From positions 2,253,501 through 2,317,500 of the forward strand of contig NZ_CP061205.1 of assembly GCF_015240255.1 (NCBI RefSeq): a stretch of DNA of 64,000 nt. Reading direction: 5' to 3'. A program made the translations under genes and the position numbers. The notes below the pieces were generated by a model. That model made no database searches, was not told the DNA's origin, and worked only from the letters and a program-made list of their open reading frames with translations. Origin of the DNA: Kordiimonas pumila. Its GTDB lineage: Bacteria; Pseudomonadota; Alphaproteobacteria; Sphingomonadales; Kordiimonadaceae. How positions within the stretch are numbered: position 1 is the first letter of the stretch; each line of letters starts with the position of its first letter. Below are positions 7,755 to 16,375 of the stretch, in pieces.

Positions 7755-8888
7755 ATGGCTGACGAAGACGAACCAATTGATGATGATGCCGTAGCGGCGG
7801 AATGGGAAGCAATGGCGGGCGGCGACGATGACGCTGACCAAGATGCCATGGCTGCTGAATGGGAAGCTATGGCTGATGACGGCGATGCTGAAGCTGATGA
7901 TTCAGGCGGGCCTTCACCTGGCCGTGTTCTTGACCAGAATGAGATCGATAGCCTTTTAGGCTTTGACGGCGACAATGGTAACGATGATGTAACCGGTATT
8001 CACGCTCTTATAAACAGTGCGCTCGTTTCATATGAACGCCTACCTATGCTGGATATCGTATTTGATCGGATGGTGCGGATGATGTCCACATCTCTCCGGA
8101 ATTTTACATCCGACAATATTGAAGTGTCTCTGGATAATATAACCTCTGTGAGGTTTGGTGATTATCTAAACTCTATCCCTTTACCGGCGATGCTGGCGGT
8201 GTTCAGGGCAGAGGAGTGGGATAACTATGGTTTGATGACCATTGATTCCAGTTTGATTTATTCGATTGTTGACGTTCTGCTTGGTGGCCGCCGAGGAACG
8301 GCTGCCATGAGAATTGAAGGGCGGCCTTATACAACGATTGAGCAAACTCTGGTTGAGCGGATGATCTCGGTTATTTTGAAAGACATGTGTGGTGCGTTTG
8401 AACCGCTTAGCCCCGTGAACTTTACCTTTGACCGACTAGAGACTAATCCGAGATTTGCTACTATTGCCCGGCCGCCTAATGCCGCAGTTCTTATTAAACT
8501 GCGCGTTGATATGGAAGACCGTGGCGGCAGGTGCGAAATTCTGTTCCCTTATGCAACGCTTGAGCCTGTTCGCGAGCTTCTTCTGCAGCGCTTTATGGGG
8601 GAAAAATTTGGCCGCGATACCATTTGGGAAACGCATTTGGCTACAGAGCTTTGGCGTGCGAATGTAGATTTGCTGGCCATTATGGATGAAACCAATATGA
8701 CTTTGGGCGAAGTCATGAATTTTAAGGTGGGTCAAACCATTCTATTTAACAAGTCGCCAAAAGATGATGTGGTTTTGAAATGCGGTAATGTGCCTATGGT
8801 AAGCGGTGCTATTGGCCGGTCTGGTCAGCACGTTGCAGTTCAAATACGGCAGACGGCAGAGCGCCTGCAAAACCTAGATTTGGATTAA
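7755..8888 (+). CDS. fliM: Flagellar motor switch protein FliM
   Basis: A 377-residue switch protein of the C-ring that binds phosphorylated CheY. The CheY-binding peptide LDQNEIDSLLGF is at about residues 58-69. It is preceded by an acidic extension in which AAEWEAMA occurs twice (about residues 14-21 and 33-40). The middle CheC-like domain (about 90-270) and the C-terminal SpoA domain (about 300-370, with LGEVMNFKVGQTI) follow. It is 36 bases after fliL. The repeated acidic front is longer than in enterobacterial FliM; similar fronts occur in other alphaproteobacterial FliM proteins as far as I recall. Confidence 0.96.
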   Translation: MADEDEPIDDDAVAAEWEAMAGGDDDADQDAMAAEWEAMADDGDAEADDSGGPSPGRVLDQNEIDSLLGFDGDNGNDDVTGIHALINSALVSYERLPMLDIVFDRMVRMMSTSLRNFTSDNIEVSLDNITSVRFGDYLNSIPLPAMLAVFRAEEWDNYGLMTIDSSLIYSIVDVLLGGRRGTAAMRIEGRPYTTIEQTLVERMISVILKDMCGAFEPLSPVNFTFDRLETNPRFATIARPPNAAVLIKLRVDMEDRGGRCEILFPYATLEPVRELLLQRFMGEKFGRDTIWETHLATELWRANVDLLAIMDETNMTLGEVMNFKVGQTILFNKSPKDDVVLKCGNVPMVSGAIGRSGQHVAVQIRQTAERLQNLDLD

Positions 8889-8892
8889 GATT

Positions 8893-9306
8893 ATGACGGG
8901 TTCCATAGCAATTCCTGAACTGATAGTTGACAGTGTTCTGGCTGTTTTACTGTTTGCGGTAATCATTGTCTGCCTGATTGTGTATCGTAAGCTATCTGTT
9001 ATCAAGGAAGGCCAAACCGAACTTAGAGATTTGGTTGATAGGTTAAATACTGCTGTTTTTGAAGCACAGCGTAGTGTTGGAACCTTGGGGAAGTCTGCGA
9101 GTGATATTGAGGGCCGACTTAAAGTCGAAGTTCAAAAAGCATCGGCAATAGCCGACGAGTTATCCCTTATTACTGAGGCAGGCAATAACCTTGCGGACCG
9201 CATCGAAAAAGGTTTAACGCAAGGAGATGGTAAGCCCGCCATAGATAAAGGAACAAATAAAAAACAGCAGGAAGAAATTTTAGCTGCTCTTCGTGAGGCG
9301 CGCTGA
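8893..9306 (+). CDS. DUF6468-type flagellar-cluster membrane protein
   Basis: A 137-residue protein with one N-terminal transmembrane helix (about residues 10-32) followed by a charged helical, probably coiled-coil region (about 35-110) and a basic tail. It matches in layout and position the DUF6468 family found between fliM and a MotE-like gene in alphaproteobacterial flagellar clusters. The start lies 5 bases after the fliM stop, so it is co-transcribed. No biochemical function is known to me; a role at the motor or stator is inferred from context. Confidence 0.75.
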   Translation: MTGSIAIPELIVDSVLAVLLFAVIIVCLIVYRKLSVIKEGQTELRDLVDRLNTAVFEAQRSVGTLGKSASDIEGRLKVEVQKASAIADELSLITEAGNNLADRIEKGLTQGDGKPAIDKGTNKKQQEEILAALREAR

Positions 9307-9334
9307 TGTTTTTTTGCGAAAGGTTATATAAATA

Positions 9335-10000
9335 ATGCGAAATACCATTATTTCCCGAATACGTTTATTCCCGATGCTGATTATGGTGGCGTTGGTTTCT
9401 TTATCGCTGCGCGCTGTTGATATCTATACGGGTTTGAATTTTCTCGAGATACCTGTGATAGCGGAAGAGAATGCTGCAGAGGCCGCTACTAAAGCAGAAG
9501 AAAAAACGGAAACAGCACATGCTGACGTTGGAGGCGAAGCCGCGAGGGCTCCGATCATTGTTGGTTTACCTGATAATGAAGAAATGGAAATCATTACCCA
9601 GTTACGTCAACGCCGGGTAGAGCTTGAGCAGCGGTCAAATCAACTAGAGCTTCAAGAGCAGCTTCTTTCCAGCACAGAAAAAAGAATCGACGATAAAATT
9701 GTTCAATTGCAAGCGTTGGAGCAGCAGATTAAAGGGCACCTGCGCTTATATGAAGAGCGCGAGAATGAGCAACTGCAATCAATTGTAAAAGTGTATGAAA
9801 CGATGAAGCCAAAAGAGGCCGCACCTCGTTTTGAAGTTTTGTCATTGCAAACGCAGCTAGATCTTGTAACGCGTATGAAGCCCAACAAAGTTGCGGCATT
9901 AATGGAAAAAATGAGTCCAAACAGGGCATCTGCACTCACAACAGAGCTTGCTACCAGAGCACAGCCACCTGGGATAAGTGAGTTACAAGGGGACAATTAG
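9335..10000 (+). CDS. motE: MotE-like motility protein
   Basis: A 221-residue protein with an N-terminal membrane anchor or signal segment (about residues 10-32), a Glu/Ala-rich linker, a long coiled coil (about 85-145), and a C-terminal domain resembling the MgtE intracellular N domain (TRMKPNKVAALMEKMSPNRA at about 178-197). This layout is the MotE family; in Sinorhizobium MotE is a periplasmic chaperone for the motor protein MotC. It lies between the DUF6468 gene and cheZ, so a motor-assembly role fits. The partner here is unknown because MotC is not in the window. Confidence 0.75.
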   Translation: MRNTIISRIRLFPMLIMVALVSLSLRAVDIYTGLNFLEIPVIAEENAAEAATKAEEKTETAHADVGGEAARAPIIVGLPDNEEMEIITQLRQRRVELEQRSNQLELQEQLLSSTEKRIDDKIVQLQALEQQIKGHLRLYEERENEQLQSIVKVYETMKPKEAAPRFEVLSLQTQLDLVTRMKPNKVAALMEKMSPNRASALTTELATRAQPPGISELQGDN

Positions 10001-10039
10001 GCCTCTTTAAATTTGGTAGGGGAATAGGAGCGAAAGTTT

Positions 10040-10690
10040 ATGGCAAGTCAGGCAAAAGTCATAACACTTGAAGATCGGGTTAAAACATTAAGGGACACAT
10101 CAGGCGATAGTGTGTCAGTTGATGATATTGCAGGTGTCGTGGGTGCTCTTGTCGAGGGCACAACCCATGATGACGGCCTTGATAAAATTGCAGTAGAGCT
10201 GAGGGAGCTTTTACAGTTTATTGGGGCAGCTAAAGAAGAATTGGTCGGTATGCAGGCCAAGTCTTTATCGAACCGGGACATACCTGATGCTGGAATACAG
10301 CTTGATGCAGTTGTAAGTGCAACTGAAGTTGCTGCCAGCTCTATTATGGATGCCGCAGACCAGATTGGAGCGATTGCGGAAGACGTAGACGATGATACCG
10401 CAGTTAAGCTGAATGATATTGCTACGAACCTTTTTCAGGCATCAAGTTTTCAGGATATCACGGGACAGCGTATTACAAAAGTAACCCGCACTCTTGAGCA
10501 TCTTGAAGAACGGCTGAATGCTCTTGCTGATGCTATCGGTGATGACTATGTCGCTCCGGATGAGGCCGAGTTGGAAATTGATGAAGACGGCATTGCTGTT
10601 GACGCGGATGATTTACTGCACGGCCCGCAACTTGAAGGTGAGGGCAACAGTCAGGATGAAATTGATGCAATTTTGGCAAGTTTTGATTAA
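10040..10690 (+). CDS. cheZ: Protein phosphatase CheZ
   Basis: A 216-residue cytosolic protein of CheZ type, which dephosphorylates CheY-P. The catalytic segment SSFQDITGQRI (about residues 135-145) aligns with the enterobacterial FQDLTGQ motif, making Gln 143 the likely catalytic residue. The acidic C terminus ends SQDEIDAILASFD, resembling the CheY-binding C-terminal peptide of E. coli CheZ. The long four-helix part lies between about 45 and 180. The gene has a strong upstream GGGGAATAGGAG region and sits between motE-like and the motB-like pair. Confidence 0.88.
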   Translation: MASQAKVITLEDRVKTLRDTSGDSVSVDDIAGVVGALVEGTTHDDGLDKIAVELRELLQFIGAAKEELVGMQAKSLSNRDIPDAGIQLDAVVSATEVAASSIMDAADQIGAIAEDVDDDTAVKLNDIATNLFQASSFQDITGQRITKVTRTLEHLEERLNALADAIGDDYVAPDEAELEIDEDGIAVDADDLLHGPQLEGEGNSQDEIDAILASFD

Positions 10691-10713
10691 CAGGCAAGGT
10701 ATGGCACTGCATT

Positions 10714-11382
10714 ATGATGCATGAAGATCATCAAACTAAACGCCTTTTTGGAACAGACCCAACTATGGGACTGTTTGTTGCACTTTATCTTATTTTGCTG
10801 GCATTTTTTATTTTGATGAATGCTGTATCTGAGCACGCTGCGTCAAGGGCTATGGATGCGATGGAAAGTGTGAATAATACTTTTCAAAAAGCCAACCAGC
10901 CTACTAACCCTAAACCCTTTGACCCAGAAGGTGAAGATGTACCAGCGAGCGATGCGGTGTTGAAAAGTGTTCATCAAGCTTTTCTATCTGAAATGAATAT
11001 TGAAGGCAGGTTTTCGAGTAATGGCGGGAATGTTTTTGAGGTTGAGTTTCCTGCGGATTATTTGTTTGAACCAGGCTCTATGCGTATTCGGGATGATATG
11101 AGCCCTTTTCTGGACCAATTGATTAAAGTCGTACAGCAGGCACCAAGATCACATAAGCAACAAATGGCCATCATGTTTGGTTCAGGTACTGGTGCCGTGG
11201 CTAGAGAGATGACGCGGTCACAGGAAATTGCGACACGACGAGCTGGTGCTGTTGCGCGTTATTTGCAGCAGCAGGGTATTCCTGATGGCATCTTCACAAC
11301 CGGGTTTGTTGCTGTGCCGGAAGGAAAAATTTTAGCGGCTTTTTATAGTGCCCCCCAACCTGTTGCGGGGGTAAGGCGGTAG
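10714..11382 (+). CDS. MotB/OmpA-like protein lacking the channel aspartate
   Basis: A 222-residue protein with one transmembrane helix (about residues 18-38, GLFVALYLILLAFFILMNAV) and a C-terminal region (about 105-215) that keeps the outline of an OmpA/MotB peptidoglycan-binding domain, with RSQEIATRRAGAVARYLQQQ. The helix has no aspartate where MotB carries its proton-binding residue, and the usual GHTD motif is replaced by MFGSG. It therefore looks like a structural paralogue rather than an ion-conducting stator subunit. It overlaps the next motB-like gene by one base, so the two are made together. Confidence 0.72.
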   Translation: MMHEDHQTKRLFGTDPTMGLFVALYLILLAFFILMNAVSEHAASRAMDAMESVNNTFQKANQPTNPKPFDPEGEDVPASDAVLKSVHQAFLSEMNIEGRFSSNGGNVFEVEFPADYLFEPGSMRIRDDMSPFLDQLIKVVQQAPRSHKQQMAIMFGSGTGAVAREMTRSQEIATRRAGAVARYLQQQGIPDGIFTTGFVAVPEGKILAAFYSAPQPVAGVRR

Positions 11383-12101
11383 TGTTTAGGAATGATCAAA
11401 GAATAGCTACTACCAAGCAGGATGGTGCAGCCTGGATGCTCACTTTTGCTGATTTGCTATCGCTGTTACTAACATTTTTTGTTTTGCTATTTTCAATGAG
11501 TTCTGTGCGTTTTGAAAGCTGGAAAGCCGTTGTAGATACAATGACTTATGAGTTTAACCCTTCGCGGCCAAAGGTTGTAATTGAAGAAATAACGGATGTT
11601 GAACAAATAAAGACAAGAAAGGGTAAAGGCCTAAACTTGAATTATCTTCAAGTTTTGTTCGAGAGAGCTATGGTGAAACAGGCAGTTTTCGAAGGGTCCA
11701 GGGTGACGAGGGTTCAGGGTGGTGTTGTTATATCCATTCCAGCCAGTCTTTTATTTGTTCGGAAAGATACAATACTTCAACCTGGTGTGGAGAAAGCGCT
11801 AAAGCAAATGGCGGGCACTTTTGTGCAAATTGATAATCATATAAAGGTAGCGGGGCATACAGATTCAGCTCCGATTATCAATGGTCGGTACCGGTCTAAC
11901 TGGGAACTTTCAATGGTGCGCGCGCGTATCGTGGCGGGCATGATGTCTGATGCAGGATATACGGAGCCAATCACTGTCCTAGGCTATGCAGATACAGGAA
12001 ATGCTGAAACGGATACAATCGCCGATATGGCCTTTGATGAGCGGGTTGATATTATCATTGTCGCAGAAAGCAGAGAAAAGGGGTTGTATGATCTGTTTTA
12101 A
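11382..12101 (+). CDS. motB: Flagellar motor protein MotB-like
   Basis: A 239-residue MotB-type stator protein. The transmembrane helix (about residues 18-40) begins LTFADLLSLLLTFFVLLF; Asp 24 occupies the place of the MotB proton-binding aspartate. The C-terminal OmpA-like domain has the peptidoglycan-binding pattern GHTDSAPI and RSNWELSMVRARIVA (about 158-187). Translation starts with GTG 11382 inside the preceding stop (TAGTG). No motA lies in the window, so the channel partner must be elsewhere. Confidence 0.85.
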   Translation: MFRNDQRIATTKQDGAAWMLTFADLLSLLLTFFVLLFSMSSVRFESWKAVVDTMTYEFNPSRPKVVIEEITDVEQIKTRKGKGLNLNYLQVLFERAMVKQAVFEGSRVTRVQGGVVISIPASLLFVRKDTILQPGVEKALKQMAGTFVQIDNHIKVAGHTDSAPIINGRYRSNWELSMVRARIVAGMMSDAGYTEPITVLGYADTGNAETDTIADMAFDERVDIIIVAESREKGLYDLF

Positions 12102-15100
12102 GCGATATTTGGCGAAAGTATCTAAGGCGAGCGTGTTGGCTATTGCCTTTGCAATCAGCCCTTCGGTTTATGCTCAGGTTGGGCAGCAGGCTGTTGTGGT
12201 TCAAGCGGCCCAGCTTTCTGGTTATGCCCGACTGGGTTTTGGGGTGCCTGCCACAACTGTTTACCGGATTGCATTAACCGGCACGAAGCTCAGGATATAT
12301 TTTCAAGGTAATTTAAGCCCTAATATGATGGCTGTTGAAAATGCAGATCTAAGGCAAGTTGGTAACCCGGTCATAACTAGAAACCTGAATGAAACTATTA
12401 TAACCTTTGATGTGTTACCTAATGTTTCACCGCGCGATTTTAGATCAGGCGAGTTCTTAATCATCGATATTTATGGCGGTGATGCCGGGTCAACTTTGCC
12501 CAAACCACAACCCTTGCTGCCAAGTTCAGCGGCAAATGGGCCAGCGAAAACCGGGGGGGATGATACAAGTGGCAACTCGTCCGCGGATGATGAAAATAAG
12601 AATGATGCCGAAGAAGGCTCTGCTGATCAGGGTACACAAGCTGAAGAAGAAGCAGGTGTGGAACCACAGAGCTTGAATAGCGAGAACGATCCAGAGCCGA
12701 TTAAAGAAACTCCAAAAGCACCTGAGAAAGAACAGGCTTTACCGCCTAGCGCACCAAGTGCTGCAGTCACAGACATTGAAGCACCAGAACCACGACCTAA
12801 GGGTAGTGTTGTAGTTGCGGGTACAGAGCAAGCGGCGACGGATGCGCAGGTTGTTCCTGTTTCAGTCGCTGAAAATGATAATGGAATTTCTTTAAGCTTT
12901 GATTGGCCTGAAGCAACAGCTGCGGCAGTTTTTGAACGTGGCGGCGTATTGTGGGTGGTTTTTGATCAGATTGGCAAACTTGATAAAGAGGGTATTTATC
13001 AAGCGGATAACTTGGTTACAGGGCGTATAAACCGGATAGAACAACGCCCAAATGCTGATGCCTTTGTACTGAGAATGTTTATACGCTCCAATCAGAATGC
13101 AGTTGTTGAGCGCGATCAGAACAAATGGGTGCTTTATTTAAAAGATACGCCGGCCAAGCCACGTTTCCCCTTGAAGCCAGAGCGCAGGTCTGAGGGACAA
13201 GGGCAGCAGATTTATGTTTCTGCCACAGATATTGGCCGCAAAATTGAAGTTGAGGACCCAGATGTTGGCGACACAATTATTGTTCTGCCTCTTGCGCGGC
13301 AAGGGAATGGTTTAGCGGAAAGTTATAGTTATGCCGCAGCAGAGTTACTCGAAACAGCACAGGGTGTTGCCATTACACCACTTACTGATTTTGTTGAGGT
13401 TGAGAGATTTAGAGACGGCATCATTGTGCGGTCAACGGGTAATGATATCTTATCAGCTTCAAGGCTTTCCCGCGCAACGGGTATTGGCGATAATATACAG
13501 GCGGGCTTTTCTAGATTAATTGACTTTGAGAACTGGCGCATTGGTGAACCTTGGGAATATAGAAAGAATAAAGCCAGACTTTTGTATGAGCTTTCCTTGC
13601 AGCCCAAAAAGGAAAGAAATGGTGTTCGCTGGAAGCTTGCACGGTATTATCTCGCTCATGGTAGGGCCGCGGAATGTATAGGTGTATTAAATGTAATGCT
13701 TCTAGAAGACCCGTTGCTGGCTAAAAATACTGAATATCTAGCTGTTCGTGGGGTTGCCAACTTTAAACAGGGTAGATTAACGGAAGCTATGAGCGATCTC
13801 TCTGCCCGTGAACTTGAGGCAGAGCAGGACGCCGAACTTTGGCGTACCCTTGTTGCGGAAGCACTGGGCCAATATGAGCAAAGCCTTGAGCATTATCGTC
13901 GCGGCCGTGATGTTATGGGAACATATGACGAGTATGACCGTGCGGAAATTCAGCTTGCAGTTATAAGAGCTGCTATTGAAACAGGCAATCTTGAGCTTGC
14001 ACAGCAAGAGCTTGGATTACTGAATGGGCTCGAGCTGACCGGTGCGCAGCTAGCAGAGTCTGTTTATCAAAGTGCGCGTATTTCTGAAAAACAGGGGCAG
14101 TATGAAACGGCATATGCGCAATATGATGATTTGTCCGGTTCCAGAGAGCGTTGGATTTCAGCACGTGCGCGATACTCCCGTATTAAATTTAGCCTTAAAA
14201 ATGGCGATATTGATGTTGGTGTTGCGATTGATCAGCTTGAGCGGCTTCGGTACGCATGGCGCGGAGACAGGTTTGAATCCCAATTACTCGATGACTTGGC
14301 TAACCTGTATGTAAATGCAGGCAAATATGAGGAAGCTCTTGAAACCTTAAGGCAGGGCATTTCTTATTACCCTGAAGTAGCAAGACAAAAACGTATGCTG
14401 CTTCGTATGGGAGATATTTTCCGGTATTTGTTCCTTGATAATGGGGCAGATGAAATGACCCCTGTTGCAGCAATTGGTTTGTTTTACAAGTTTCGTGATT
14501 TAACGCCGCTTGGAACCGAGGGCGACTTGATGATCAGGCGTTTGGCTGAACGGCTTGTGTCTGTCGATTTGCTTGGGAGGGCAGCAGAGCTTCTTGAATA
14601 TCAGGTAAAAGCCCGTACAGAAGGTGCGGCGAGAGCACAAATTGCTGCAAATCTTGCAAAAATATACCTTCTCGATGAGCGGCCAAATGATGCATTAGAA
14701 ATTCTGCGCGCAACCCGAGAACCCCGATTGCCAGATGATATTGCCCAAAATCGCCAACATGTGGAAACTCGTGCTTTAATCGAGCTTGAAAAGTACGAAG
14801 AAGCCGAAGTTCTTATTGAACAGGACCGAGGTACTGAGGCTGATATTTTAAGGGCGGATATTTATTGGGGTGCGAAGGACTGGTCACGTCTTGTACCAAC
14901 AATCCGCAGGTTATTAGGAGACGGCTGGCGTCGCAATGAAACTATAACCGCTCTTCAAAGGCTAAACCTTATTCGACTTGCTATTGCTATGACTTTTACC
15001 GAAGACAGGGCGGGCTTGATCGAAATGCGCAGGCGGTACGGCAATCAAATGCGCTCTGGCGATTTTACAAATGCTTTTGAATTGCTCACAAATGATCAGG

Positions 15101-15204
15101 ACTTAACCCGTGGGGAAATTGGCTCGATAGCTAGCCAAATCGCAAGTGTAGAGAAGTTGCAATCGTTTATGCGTGATTATCGAAGCGATTTCTCTGGGCG
15201 GTAA
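12088..15204 (+). CDS. Large secreted TPR protein of the flagellar cluster
   Basis: A 1038-residue exported protein. ATG 12088 is chosen because it overlaps the motB stop by 14 bases, follows AAAGGGG, and gives a clean signal peptide (about residues 1-30, ending SVYAQ). Two beta-rich regions (about 35-130 and 265-460) flank an acidic, Pro/Glu/Asp-rich linker (about 135-255); the C-terminal half (about 500-1030) is built of tetratricopeptide-like helical repeats with many Tyr-Glu-Glu-Ala type segments. I recognise it as the TPR protein often found behind motB-like genes in alphaproteobacteria but know no function. A periplasmic scaffold for the motor or chemosensory apparatus is inferred from its operon. 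Confidence 0.75.
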   Translation: MICFKRYLAKVSKASVLAIAFAISPSVYAQVGQQAVVVQAAQLSGYARLGFGVPATTVYRIALTGTKLRIYFQGNLSPNMMAVENADLRQVGNPVITRNLNETIITFDVLPNVSPRDFRSGEFLIIDIYGGDAGSTLPKPQPLLPSSAANGPAKTGGDDTSGNSSADDENKNDAEEGSADQGTQAEEEAGVEPQSLNSENDPEPIKETPKAPEKEQALPPSAPSAAVTDIEAPEPRPKGSVVVAGTEQAATDAQVVPVSVAENDNGISLSFDWPEATAAAVFERGGVLWVVFDQIGKLDKEGIYQADNLVTGRINRIEQRPNADAFVLRMFIRSNQNAVVERDQNKWVLYLKDTPAKPRFPLKPERRSEGQGQQIYVSATDIGRKIEVEDPDVGDTIIVLPLARQGNGLAESYSYAAAELLETAQGVAITPLTDFVEVERFRDGIIVRSTGNDILSASRLSRATGIGDNIQAGFSRLIDFENWRIGEPWEYRKNKARLLYELSLQPKKERNGVRWKLARYYLAHGRAAECIGVLNVMLLEDPLLAKNTEYLAVRGVANFKQGRLTEAMSDLSARELEAEQDAELWRTLVAEALGQYEQSLEHYRRGRDVMGTYDEYDRAEIQLAVIRAAIETGNLELAQQELGLLNGLELTGAQLAESVYQSARISEKQGQYETAYAQYDDLSGSRERWISARARYSRIKFSLKNGDIDVGVAIDQLERLRYAWRGDRFESQLLDDLANLYVNAGKYEEALETLRQGISYYPEVARQKRMLLRMGDIFRYLFLDNGADEMTPVAAIGLFYKFRDLTPLGTEGDLMIRRLAERLVSVDLLGRAAELLEYQVKARTEGAARAQIAANLAKIYLLDERPNDALEILRATREPRLPDDIAQNRQHVETRALIELEKYEEAEVLIEQDRGTEADILRADIYWGAKDWSRLVPTIRRLLGDGWRRNETITALQRLNLIRLAIAMTFTEDRAGLIEMRRRYGNQMRSGDFTNAFELLTNDQDLTRGEIGSIASQIASVEKLQSFMRDYRSDFSGR

Positions 15205-15220
15205 GCGAGCAGCAAACAGT

Positions 15221-15877
15221 TTAAAGAATGGCATAGGCTCGTGTGGGGAACGTGCCAACGGCTTTTATCTTTAGTGGGGCGGCGTAAAATTTAAAACCTT
15301 GGTCTGGTAAAGCACTAAGGTTTGTTAGGTGCTCAACAATGGGTATGGCGCTTTTCAGTAAAATGGAATGAACGGGTCTTTCATTTAGCCTGATATCATC
15401 AATATTGTGACTATCTATTCCAACAAGAACAGCGCCGCCTTTTTCCAAGGCGCGTGCTGTAGCTTTCGTCAAAAACGGGTGTTTTTCCATATATGTATCG
15501 GACCCAAACTTTTTGGACCAGCCTGTATCAAACAAAACAGCTTTGTTTTTAAAGTCTTTTCCGTCAAGCGTATCTTCGTCAATTGCATGCCAGTTACAGC
15601 TATAGGGGGCACGAATAACAAGTGCAGGAAGGTTTGTTGTTGTTTCAAGGGCTAGAGTAGAGAGATCGTCGCCATCTGCATACCGGTGAAAAGGAGAGTC
15701 AATATATGTGCCGCTATTGCCCACCATTGTGAGCATATCTATTTGGAAAGAAGTGCCTTCTGCATATAATGATTTGCTTTCTTCTCTCGATAGATAGTCA
15801 CAAATATGCACAGGTGGCAGGCCTTTATAAGTGGTCTGCCCATGCTGTATGGTGTGGCTTAGGTCAATTATTGGCAT
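15221..15877 (-). CDS. Cyclase-family (kynurenine formamidase-like) hydrolase
   Basis: A 218-residue protein of the Cyclase family (PF04199), which includes kynurenine formamidases and other metal-dependent amidohydrolases. It begins IDLSHTIQHGQTTYKGLPPV, the usual family start, and has VGIDSHNIDD plus a C-terminal domain. The metal-binding motif is modified: where formamidases have HxGTHxDxPxH, this protein reads NSGTYIDSPFH (about residues 53-63), so two histidines are replaced by Asn and Tyr. Substrate is unknown. It is convergent with the TPR gene (16-base gap) and divergent from the bufferin operon. Confidence 0.8.
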   Translation of the reverse strand: MPIIDLSHTIQHGQTTYKGLPPVHICDYLSREESKSLYAEGTSFQIDMLTMVGNSGTYIDSPFHRYADGDDLSTLALETTTNLPALVIRAPYSCNWHAIDEDTLDGKDFKNKAVLFDTGWSKKFGSDTYMEKHPFLTKATARALEKGGAVLVGIDSHNIDDIRLNERPVHSILLKSAIPIVEHLTNLSALPDQGFKFYAAPLKIKAVGTFPTRAYAIL

Positions 15878-16064
15878 ATGGGTATCTACTCAGTTTTCAG
15901 AGTGTTAGCAGCGATTATATAATACGACCTAATGAAGAGTGGTTAAAGGGCTTCACCAAAGCGTGATGATAAAATTATTTTATCTTTATGTGAATTTAGT
16001 GAATCATACTTCGGCAGGCACAAAAAAGTGCACTGACAGGAAAGCCAATTGAAGGGGATACATT

Positions 16065-16343
16065 ATGAAAGTTTCTAAGTTCGCCAAGTCCGCTTTCGTC
16101 ACGACAAGTGCAGTGGCCTTTGCCATGACTGCTGCGGCAAGCATACATGCTGATGATGAGATGAAAGCCAAAAAAGAAAAATGCTATGGTGTGGTTGCTA
16201 AAGGGATGAATGATTGTGGCACCTCTACACATAGCTGTGCCGGGCAAAGTGCAGAGGATGCACACCCAGAGGAATGGGTTTATGTTCCTGCCGGAATGTG
16301 TGATCGTCTAGCGGGTGGCTCAAAAGAACCTGCTGCAATGTAA
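16065..16343 (+). CDS. bufA: Bufferin-type precursor peptide BufA (DUF2282)
   Basis: A 92-residue exported peptide. A signal peptide occupies about residues 1-29 (ending ASIHA); the mature part has four cysteines, Cys 40, 51, 58 and 79, in the DUF2282 pattern KCYGV, NDCGT, HSCAGQ and PAGMC with EWVYVPAG. In characterised bufferins an MNIO enzyme modifies such cysteines and the product binds copper in the periplasm. An AAGGGG lies ahead of the ATG. The gene is followed 32 bases later by bufB and then bufC, so this is a complete bufABC operon. The metal bound here is inferred from the family. Confidence 0.9.
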   Translation: MKVSKFAKSAFVTTSAVAFAMTAAASIHADDEMKAKKEKCYGVVAKGMNDCGTSTHSCAGQSAEDAHPEEWVYVPAGMCDRLAGGSKEPAAM

Positions 16344-16375
16344 TTTTTAAAGCAATTTAGCCCAGGTGGTAAAAT

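Noticed and set aside
11986-12087. Upstream extension of the TPR gene within motB
   Set aside because: It overlaps motB in another frame and would place 34 polar residues ahead of the signal peptide; ATG 12088 is better placed.
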